From an uncultured Tateyamaria sp. (GTDB lineage Bacteria; Pseudomonadota; Alphaproteobacteria; Rhodobacterales; Rhodobacteraceae): a DNA stretch of 64,000 nucleotides. Positions 57,931-64,000 of this stretch are shown here, one piece after another. The first letter of the stretch is position 1; each line of letters opens with the position of its first letter. The notes beneath the pieces were generated by a model, which saw only the letters and a program-made list of their open reading frames with translations, was not told the DNA's origin and made no database searches. A program made the translations under genes and the position numbers. Where the stretch lies: positions 186,001 to 250,000 of the forward strand of contig NZ_CANNES010000002.1 of assembly GCF_947503705.1 (NCBI RefSeq), given 5' to 3'.

Positions 57931-59100
57931 CTAGATCACCACCACGTCCAATGGTGGAAAGCCGTTGAAGCCGATCGTGGCATAGGTTGTGGTATAAGCA
58001 CCGCAATTGCGGATCACGATGCGGTCGCCAGCAACCAGATCAAGCGGCAGATCGACCATCTTTTTCTCGTAAAGCACATCGGCGCTGTCGCAGGACGGCC
58101 CCGCCACGATGCAGGGGCCGGTCTGGTGGCCGTCCCGCGCGGTGGTGAACTGGTAGCGAATCGCCTCGTCCATAGTTTCAGCCAGGCCGGAGAACTTGCC
58201 GATGTCGAGATAGACCCAGCGGTGAAGGTCGCGTCTGGACTTGCGCGAGACCAGCAGCACTTCGGCGGCAATGGCGCCTGCCTCGGCCACAAGACCGCGA
58301 CCGGGTTCAGCCATAACATGGGGCACATCGCCAAAGCGGGCGAGAATCTGTGCCATGACGGCGCACGCATAGGCGGTGGGCACCTCGATCGTGTCGCCGT
58401 AAAAGGCGGGGAAACCACCGCCGATGTTCAAGAGGTCCAGATCAAAACCGGCGGCCTGCGCGTCCGCCCAGACCTGTGCGATCTGGTCAAGCGTTGGCCC
58501 CCACATGGCCGCCTGACGGGTCTGGCTGCCCACATGAAAGCTGAACCCGCGCGGTTTGAGGCCCAGCGCGGTTGCAAGTCCCAGAAGCGCCAGCGCCTTG
58601 TCGCGGGCACAGCCGAATTTGCGGCTGAGCGGCCAATCTGCTTGGCTCACATCCACAATCAGGCGGATATAGACCTGCGCGCCCGGCGCGTGTTCGGCGA
58701 TCTTTTCCAGCTCTTCCTCGGCGTCGGCGGCAAACAGCGTGATACCCACGCCATGGGCAAAGGTGATGTCGGAGGCGCGTTTGATGGTGTTGCCAAAGGA
58801 GATGGCAGCCGGGTCGGCACTCTGGCTGAGGCACAGTTCGATCTCTGCACGCGAGGCCGCGTCGAAATGCGAGCCAAGTTGCACCAGCCGCGCGATGACT
58901 TCGCGTTGGGGGTTCGCCTTAACTGCATAATGGATGCGGGCATGGCCGAGCCCTGCGGCCAGCGCATGGTATTGGGTTTCGACCGCATCGAGGTCGAGGA
59001 CGAGCGTAGGCCGGTAAAATTGATGTTTGGCAATATAGGCTTCGGCGCGGGTCAAGCGTGCGGGCATGCGCACCGCAAAATCGGTGACGAAAGCGTTCAT
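57931..59100 (-). CDS. Type III PLP-dependent ornithine/lysine-type decarboxylase
   Basis: This 389-residue protein has the alanine-racemase-like barrel of eukaryotic-type ornithine decarboxylase. PLP lysine is K61 in HYAVKANPQREV, with FSFHVGSQTR, NIGGGFPAFYG, AEPGRGLVAEAG and the second-subunit cysteine C337 in GPSCDSADVLYE. It decarboxylates ornithine, and possibly lysine, for putrescine or cadaverine synthesis. A GGAG lies 6 bases before ATG 59100; ATGs at 59106 and 59112 are alternatives. Confidence 0.9.
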   Translation of the reverse strand: MNAFVTDFAVRMPARLTRAEAYIAKHQFYRPTLVLDLDAVETQYHALAAGLGHARIHYAVKANPQREVIARLVQLGSHFDAASRAEIELCLSQSADPAAISFGNTIKRASDITFAHGVGITLFAADAEEELEKIAEHAPGAQVYIRLIVDVSQADWPLSRKFGCARDKALALLGLATALGLKPRGFSFHVGSQTRQAAMWGPTLDQIAQVWADAQAAGFDLDLLNIGGGFPAFYGDTIEVPTAYACAVMAQILARFGDVPHVMAEPGRGLVAEAGAIAAEVLLVSRKSRRDLHRWVYLDIGKFSGLAETMDEAIRYQFTTARDGHQTGPCIVAGPSCDSADVLYEKKMVDLPLDLVAGDRIVIRNCGAYTTTYATIGFNGFPPLDVVVI

Positions 59101-59291
59101 GGTCATCTCCATCAGATGCGGACGTAGGCCGCAGGGATCAAAACGGAGACGTTACCGTCGCTACATACCGGACCCCGGACAGAGGCGCGTGCGTTGGCGT
59201 CTATAGCCGCCGTATCCGGCCAAATCGCGCGTTTGAGAAGATGTTATTTTTGCATGGCTGTACCAGCGTTTTTGACAGGGCTGGCGTATGC

Positions 59292-59321
59292 AAAAACGCC
59301 CCGTGCAGGACGGGGCGTTTT
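59292..59321. terminator. Bidirectional intrinsic terminator after sdhB
   Basis: AAAAACGCCCCG pairs with CGGGGCGTTTT around a 7-base loop, with A-runs on one side and T-runs on the other, so it works on both strands. It lies just past the sdhB stop at 59330. Confidence 0.88.
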
Positions 59322-59329
59322 GGGCAGGA

Positions 59330-60109
59330 TCAGACGGTTCGGTCGACCATCATCTTTTTGATATTCGCGATGGCCGCTGCCGGGTTCAACCCTTTGGGGC
59401 ACGTCTTGGCGCAGTTCATGATTGTGTGGCAGCGATAGAGCTTGAACGGGTCTTCGAGGTCATCAAGGCGCTCGCCCGTGGACTCGTCCCGGCTGTCGAT
59501 GATCCAGCGGTACGCATGCAGCAATGCGGCTGGCCCCAGATAGCGATCACCATTCCACCAGTAGGATGGGCAGGAGGTCGAACAGCAGGCGCACATCACG
59601 CACTCGTACAGGCCATCCAGCTTTTCACGGTCCTCGACCGACTGCCGCCACTCTTTGGCCGGGCGGTTTGTCTTGGTCTCAAGCCAAGGCATGATCGACG
59701 CATGCTGGGCATAGAAATGGGTCAGGTCGGGGATCAGGTCCTTGACGACGGGCATGTGCGGCAGGGGATAGATTTTGACATCGCCCTGCACCTCTTCCAT
59801 CCCATAGATACAGGCCAGCGTGTTGATCCCGTCGATGTTCATCGCACAGGAGCCGCAGATCCCCTCGCGGCAGGACCGGCGGAAGGTCAGCGTCGGATCA
59901 ATCTCGTTCTTGATCTTGATCAGCGCGTCCAGGATCATCGGGCCGCAGGTGTCCATATCGACCCAATAGGTGTCGACCTGGGGGTTCTTGCCGTCATCAG
60001 GGTTCCAGCGATAGATGCTGAATTTGCGCAGGTTTGTGGCCCCCTCGGGCTTGGGCCAGGTCTTGCCCGTCTGGATGCGCGAGTTCTTGGGAAGCGTCAG
60101 TTGGACCAT
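59330..60109 (-). CDS. sdhB: Succinate dehydrogenase iron-sulfur subunit
   Basis: The 259-residue protein has the 2Fe-2S motif [16 protein letters not shown] followed by a further Cys, then [18 protein letters not shown] and [11 protein letters not shown] for the 4Fe-4S and 3Fe-4S clusters. It passes electrons from SdhA to quinone in complex II of the TCA cycle. It is the last gene of the operon and is separated from sdhA by three other genes, with 70 bp before it. Confidence 0.97.
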   Translation of the reverse strand: MVQLTLPKNSRIQTGKTWPKPEGATNLRKFSIYRWNPDDGKNPQVDTYWVDMDTCGPMILDALIKIKNEIDPTLTFRRSCREGICGSCAMNIDGINTLACIYGMEEVQGDVKIYPLPHMPVVKDLIPDLTHFYAQHASIMPWLETKTNRPAKEWRQSVEDREKLDGLYECVMCACCSTSCPSYWWNGDRYLGPAALLHAYRWIIDSRDESTGERLDDLEDPFKLYRCHTIMNCAKTCPKGLNPAAAIANIKKMMVDRTV

Positions 60110-60179
60110 GGAACTATCCTTGTTTGAAACGTTTGGGCGCGGTCGCGGAGGCGTGCGCGAATGGGGGCGTGTCGCATCA

Positions 60180-60788
60180 TCATCGTGCCACACACAGGCT
60201 GGAGCCGCCCGACAGCACGCCGCGCTCGCGGCGGCTGCAACCGACAAAGACGGGGGCATCGGGATCGACGGGCGGCTGATACGCGCTGGCGATGCACTCC
60301 GCATAGCGGCGGTTTTCGCGGCGCGCACTGATACCCACGCCCACTGCACCGCCCAGCGCGGCGGCTGTATAAGGATCACCAAAACCGATTGTGAAGCCCA
60401 CCGCGGCCGCAACATTGCCGCCGATCCGCCGGTTCCGAATACGCCGGCACTCATCCAGCGTCGCCTGGGATGTCGTGCCCGTGGCGGCGGCCACGACTCC
60501 GCTTGGGCTGGCTCCGAACTGGACGCCATAGGCGTCCAACAGGCAATCATTGGTCGCACTGGCCCCGGCAGCGGTGCCACCCTGGCCTGCAACGACCTGC
60601 GGCACGCCTTGATCTGATATGATCGCGTATGTGCCCGGTGCATTGGTCTGCGTGATGCAGCGATCAGCCGCTTGCAACGCCGGGTCGGCAACCGCGCTGG
60701 CGGCCCCCAGAACCGTCATCAAACCGATGGCACAAACTGCAAAGCCGGACGCCTTGAACCGGGTCTTTCTGAATACCTGTCGAACCAA
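60180..60788 (-). CDS. Signal-peptide protein with glycine-rich segment, inside the sdh operon
   Basis: I do not recognise a family. TTG 60788 has an AGGAG site at ideal spacing (7 bases) and gives 202 residues; GTG 60794 would be too close to it. A signal peptide ([22 protein letters not shown]) is followed by a region with paired Cys and a Gly/Ala-rich, possibly membrane-inserting segment ([31 protein letters not shown]). The C-terminal part is Arg-rich and has two Cys. It is presumably an envelope protein. Confidence 0.7.
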   Translation of the reverse strand: MVRQVFRKTRFKASGFAVCAIGLMTVLGAASAVADPALQAADRCITQTNAPGTYAIISDQGVPQVVAGQGGTAAGASATNDCLLDAYGVQFGASPSGVVAAATGTTSQATLDECRRIRNRRIGGNVAAAVGFTIGFGDPYTAAALGGAVGVGISARRENRRYAECIASAYQPPVDPDAPVFVGCSRRERGVLSGGSSLCVAR

Positions 60789-60804
60789 AGTCACTCTCCT
60801 ACGC

Positions 60805-61134
60805 TCAGGCGGCCAAGGCGGCGAGACCGCGTGTGGCAATGCATTGCTGTGTTTCGGGGCGTTGCAGCACGGTTGTGATCAAAGCGACGGTGGCTTCGTC
60901 CACACCGGTGATCGCGTCGCCCGCAAAGCTACGCAATTCGCGCAGGCTGGCATTGTCGATCACACAATCTGTAAAGGGCGTGACCGCCGCCTGGGGCACA
61001 GCGGGAAAGCGGGTGCTGAGCGCCTTGGCGACGGTGGCCTTGGCGCTGCGGCGACCCACATCGTCCACCGCCTGTGTGGTCTCTGCGCAAGCGGTCAGGG
61101 CCAGAATTGCAGCAAGGGAAAGGGCACGGATCAT
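60805..61134 (-). CDS. Small putative lipoprotein inside the sdh operon
   Basis: This 109-residue protein begins with a lipobox (LAAILALTACAETT) and is otherwise helical, with conserved-looking Cys in TDCVIDNAS and QQCIATRG. Its start overlaps the stop of the sulfotransferase-like gene (ATGA). The function is unknown. The next gene starts 16 bp after its stop. Confidence 0.72.
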   Translation of the reverse strand: MIRALSLAAILALTACAETTQAVDDVGRRSAKATVAKALSTRFPAVPQAAVTPFTDCVIDNASLRELRSFAGDAITGVDEATVALITTVLQRPETQQCIATRGLAALAA

Positions 61135-61961
61135 GGCAGGCTCACTTTGGCGGATGCGGTATCCAGCAGGCGCGACAACCGCTCTGCATCCTGGGGAAAG
61201 GTATCTGCCAAACGTTCCATGAACCCCAGATCGCGGGCTGCTGTCCACAGCAGCAATTGGTATTCCAGATCATCTGCCATTTGCGCGCTGCGGCGGTCGG
61301 TGGCCAACTGGGTCACGTCGGTCTTTTTGTCCTGAAAGGACGACCCACCACCATAGCGCTGTACTTTGCCCCGCGACAGGTCGCGACCGGGCAGACCAAT
61401 TTTTTCTAGCCGTTCAGCCCGGTAATCCTCGTTCACCATCCAGTCGTCATAAAGCAGCGGAACCACATCGCGGTCCTGCACCCGATCCAGCATCGTCTGG
61501 TAGGTGCGCATCGCGTTCATCATCACGCGGGCACGCTCCAACGGGCCGTAGCCAGTGTTGCCCTGGATCTTGCGCAAAAGCGAGGCGGACCAGTGTAGAA
61601 AGCTGCGATAGATGATCACGCAGGTTTCGGCGGCCGCAAACAGGGGCTGGCGTTTGGGATCGGGCATATGATCCTCGTAGGACACTACCGTAAAGGGGGC
61701 GGGCCCAGCCGCAGCAAGTTTGGCCTTGAAGCCATCAACCGATGCCTCGGCCCCACCTTGAAACACCGAAATCCCGCGCGAAGACTGCACGGGGTCTCGG
61801 CCCGGACGGCAGTTGTTCAAAAACAGGCCATTGCCCCCCGGTGCGTTGCGCAGCATCCAGTCGATCAGAGCATGATTGCCCGACCGCCGCATTCCATAGA
61901 CACGAAGCACCTGCGCAGGCGCAAGTGCAACGGTATCCTTGGTGCGGGCGGCGACGGCCAT
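61131..61961 (-). CDS. Sulfotransferase-like P-loop protein inside the sdh operon
   Basis: The 276-residue protein has a phosphosulfate-binding-like loop near the start (RVYGMRRSGNHALIDWML, with R25-R26-S27-G28-N29-H30) and a later YRSFLHWSASLLRK segment resembling the 3'-phosphate-binding motif of sulfotransferases. VVPLLYDDWMVNEDYRAERLEKIGLP and 'GKVQRYGGGSSFQD' are also typical of that fold. The acceptor is unknown. It starts 6 bp after the sdhA stop, so it is expressed with complex II genes, although no functional tie is known. Confidence 0.75.
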   Translation of the reverse strand: MAVAARTKDTVALAPAQVLRVYGMRRSGNHALIDWMLRNAPGGNGLFLNNCRPGRDPVQSSRGISVFQGGAEASVDGFKAKLAAAGPAPFTVVSYEDHMPDPKRQPLFAAAETCVIIYRSFLHWSASLLRKIQGNTGYGPLERARVMMNAMRTYQTMLDRVQDRDVVPLLYDDWMVNEDYRAERLEKIGLPGRDLSRGKVQRYGGGSSFQDKKTDVTQLATDRRSAQMADDLEYQLLLWTAARDLGFMERLADTFPQDAERLSRLLDTASAKVSLP

Positions 61962-61967
61962 GCGCGC

Positions 61968-63773
61968 TTAGTAGACACGCGCTTTGGGCGCGATCTTCTT
62001 GAGGTCGATGCCGCCGTCATTATGGCTGGTCAGCGGGTTCAGGTGAACCCCACGGAAGCCAAGCGACGCCTCATTGCCCTTGAACCAGACAAGGCTGTGC
62101 TTGCGCCAGTTCTCGTCATCGCGGTTCGGGTAGTCCTCGTGTGCATGCGCGCCCCGGCTTTCCTTGCGCGCGGCGGCTGCGGTGATCGTGGCCACCGCAT
62201 TGGGCATCAGGTTGGTCAGCTCAAGCGTTTCCATCAGGTCAGAGTTCCAGACCAGCGACGTGTCGGTGACTTTCAAGTCGCTTTGCTTGGCGGCCACGTC
62301 CTTCATCTTTTCCTCGCCCTCGGCGAGCGTCTTGTCTGTGCGGAACACGGCGGCGTCGGCCTGCATGGTTTTCTGCATTTCAAGGCGCAGTTCGGCGGTG
62401 GGCACGTGGCCTTTGGCATAGCGCAACCCGTCAAAGCGGCTGAACGCGGCCTCGACCGAGCGTTGGTTTGGCGTGGGAACGGGCGTTTTGGGATCAACAA
62501 TCTCGCCTGCGCGGATGGCGGCAGCCCGACCAAAGACCACAAGGTCGATGAGCGAGTTGGACCCGAGCCGGTTCGCCCCGTGGACCGAGGCACAACCCGC
62601 CTCGCCCACAGCCATCAGGCCGGGTGAGACGTTGTCGGGATTGTCCTTGGTGGGGGCCAGCACTTCGCCCCAATAGTTCGTCGGGATGCCGCCCATGTTG
62701 TAGTGCACGGTAGGCAGAACCGGGATCGGTTCCTTGGTCAGGTCAACACCGGCAAAGATACGCGCGGATTCCGAAATCCCCGGCAGGCGCAGGTCCAGCG
62801 TTTCCTTGGGCAGGTGATTGAGGTGCAGGTGGATGTGATCTCCCTGTTCGCCCACACCGCGCCCTTCGCGGATTTCCATGGTCATGCAACGCGAAACCAC
62901 GTCGCGGCTGGCCAGATCCTTGTAGGTCGGCGCGTAGCGTTCCATGAACCGCTCGCCCTCGGAGTTGGTGAGGTAACCGCCCTCGCCCCGTGCACCTTCG
63001 GTGATCAGGCAACCCGCACCGTAGATGCCGGTGGGATGGAATTGCACAAACTCCATATCCTGCAGGGGCAGACCGGCCCGCGCCGTCATGCCACCGCCGT
63101 CACCGGTGCAGGTGTGGGCCGATGTGGCGCTAAAGTACGCGCGGCCATACCCACCGGTCGCCAGCACAACCATCTTGGCGCTGAACAGGTGCATGGTGCC
63201 GTCATCCAGCTTCCAGCACAGCACGCCCTGGCACACGCCGTCTTCGGACATGATCAGATCGATGGCGAAATATTCAATGTAGAATTCCGCATTGTTCTTG
63301 AGCGACTGGCCATACAGCGTATGCAGGATCGCGTGGCCGGTCCGGTCAGCGGCGGCACAGGTGCGCTGCACCGGGGGGCCTTCACCAAATTCGGTTGTGT
63401 GGCCACCAAAGGGACGCTGGTAAATCTTGCCCTCTTCGGTGCGCGAGAAAGGCACGCCGTAATGTTCGAGTTCATAGACCGCCTTGGGTGCTTCGCGGGT
63501 AAGGTATTCCATCGCGTCCGTGTCACCCAGCCAGTCGGAGCCCTTGACCGTGTCATACATGTGCCACTGCCAGTTGTCGGGGCCCATATTGGACAGCGAC
63601 GCAGCAATGCCGCCTTGTGCAGCAACCGTGTGCGAGCGGGTCGGGAACACTTTGGTCACGCATGCCGTGCGCAGACCTTGCTCGGCCATACCCAGTGTCG
63701 CACGCAGTCCGGCACCGCCGGCACCGACGACCACGACGTCATATTCATGCGTCTCGTAATCATATGCAGCCAT
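61968..63773 (-). CDS. sdhA: Succinate dehydrogenase flavoprotein subunit
   Basis: The 601-residue protein has the FAD-binding [21 protein letters not shown], the covalent flavin His at H48 in [11 protein letters not shown], the substrate region [30 protein letters not shown] and the [19 protein letters not shown] block. It oxidises succinate to fumarate. It lies 41 bp downstream of sdhD. No anomaly is visible. Confidence 0.98.
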   Translation of the reverse strand: MAAYDYETHEYDVVVVGAGGAGLRATLGMAEQGLRTACVTKVFPTRSHTVAAQGGIAASLSNMGPDNWQWHMYDTVKGSDWLGDTDAMEYLTREAPKAVYELEHYGVPFSRTEEGKIYQRPFGGHTTEFGEGPPVQRTCAAADRTGHAILHTLYGQSLKNNAEFYIEYFAIDLIMSEDGVCQGVLCWKLDDGTMHLFSAKMVVLATGGYGRAYFSATSAHTCTGDGGGMTARAGLPLQDMEFVQFHPTGIYGAGCLITEGARGEGGYLTNSEGERFMERYAPTYKDLASRDVVSRCMTMEIREGRGVGEQGDHIHLHLNHLPKETLDLRLPGISESARIFAGVDLTKEPIPVLPTVHYNMGGIPTNYWGEVLAPTKDNPDNVSPGLMAVGEAGCASVHGANRLGSNSLIDLVVFGRAAAIRAGEIVDPKTPVPTPNQRSVEAAFSRFDGLRYAKGHVPTAELRLEMQKTMQADAAVFRTDKTLAEGEEKMKDVAAKQSDLKVTDTSLVWNSDLMETLELTNLMPNAVATITAAAARKESRGAHAHEDYPNRDDENWRKHSLVWFKGNEASLGFRGVHLNPLTSHNDGGIDLKKIAPKARVY

Positions 63774-63814
63774 TTGTCAGGCCTCCTTTTTCAAAGCGCG
63801 ATGCGCCTGGTTCT

Positions 63815-64000
63815 TTACAGTGCCATCCGCGCAAGAGCGAACAGCCCAAAAGCGATTAGCCCGTAGGAAAATGCGCTGGTCGCGATCAAGGTCAACTTGC
63901 CCGCCGTTCCGTGCACATAGTCCTCGATGGCGGCATGGGCCTCGCGCATCAGGTGGACAACGATGACGATCAGCGACAACGCACAGACAATCGCCGGGAA
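63815..64000 (-). CDS. sdhD: Succinate dehydrogenase membrane anchor subunit, C-terminal part
   Basis: The minus strand is open from the window edge to TAA at 63815-63817, giving 61 residues. They include a membrane helix (IVCALSLIVIVVHLM), the HAAIEDYVHG segment typical of SdhD, and a final helix (LIATSAFSYGLIAFGLFALARM). SdhC and SdhD hold heme b and the quinone site of complex II. The N-terminal part is beyond the window. Confidence 0.88.
   Translation of the reverse strand, partial: FPAIVCALSLIVIVVHLMREAHAAIEDYVHGTAGKLTLIATSAFSYGLIAFGLFALARMAL

Noticed and set aside
1-64000. tRNA, rRNA, CRISPR, IS elements, prophage or restriction systems
   Set aside because: Reading both strands I found no cloverleaf ending in CCA, no repeat-spacer array, no transposase or integrase and no terminal inverted repeats with target duplications.

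Overview
This window comes from the chromosome of a GC-rich alphaproteobacterium, almost certainly a Rhodobacterales (Roseobacter-group) marine bacterium. The assignment rests on the ethylmalonyl-CoA pathway pair ccr/ecm, a LuxR/LuxI quorum-sensing pair, a monomeric NADP isocitrate dehydrogenase, the sdhD-sdhA-(small genes)-sdhB layout, an rha locus ordered as in rhizobia, and several small families typical of the group (DUF6455, TIGR02186, CBU_0592-like). I saw no rRNA, tRNA, CRISPR array, insertion sequence or prophage. All products are inferred from reading the sequence; no database search was run.

Layout. 1-3.1 kb: tail of an IclR-type regulator, an M20 amidohydrolase and a gamma-glutamyltransferase-like enzyme. 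3.1-8.8 kb: icd, a FAH-family hydrolase, a secreted serine hydrolase with N-terminal tandem repeats and a SnoaL-like protein. 8.8-12.8 kb: rhodanese and YHS proteins, SseB and UDG family genes, and an ArsR-permease operon with two tandem operator-like dyads. 13-17.7 kb: a capsule-type export and sugar cluster (kpsT, kpsE, kdsA, phosphohexomutase). 17.7-21.2 kb: asmA-like gene and rimO. 21.2-31.9 kb: a complete L-rhamnose locus (rhaDI divergent from rhaRSTPQ, mutarotase, rhaK). 32-39.8 kb: mostly single housekeeping and small genes, including a two-repeat 116-residue protein, DCC, hemolysin III-like, DUF6455, IMPACT, M48, aminotransferase, USP, nfuA, a GFA-family gene without a normal start, tsaB and rimI. 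40-44.8 kb: a BMP-type nucleoside ABC importer. 44.9-48.2 kb: TauE/SafE permease, TIGR02186 protein and a RecD-like helicase. 48.3-49.9 kb: luxI, luxR and a small gene overlapping luxR. 50-55.4 kb: ccr, a PlsB-like acyltransferase and ecm. 55.7-64 kb: H-NS family gene, deoD, DUF1989, ornithine-type decarboxylase, and the sdh operon, with three extra genes between sdhA and sdhB.

How it fits together. Rhamnose is imported by RhaSTPQ, interconverted by the mutarotase, isomerised by RhaI, phosphorylated by RhaK, and cleaved and oxidised by the RhaD aldolase-dehydrogenase fusion under a DeoR-type RhaR. ccr and ecm supply the ethylmalonyl-CoA route for acetyl-CoA assimilation, feeding the TCA cycle, which is represented here by icd and sdh. 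The quorum-sensing pair lies directly downstream of a perfect TTAA-N7-TTAA (CtrA-type) site.

The most interesting signals are regulatory. They are: four CAATCAT-type half-sites at an exact 20-bp period in the rha divergent promoter; two ArsR-operator-like dyads exactly 40 bp apart, the second abutting the start codon; a 12-mer shared by the luxR-side and hns-side intergenic regions; and GntR-, TetR- and Irr-like dyads at 5423, 9920 and 37721. I did not find a clearly new multi-gene system. The best candidates for something undescribed are the small protein overlapping luxR, the duplicated 116-residue protein and the three genes inside the sdh operon.
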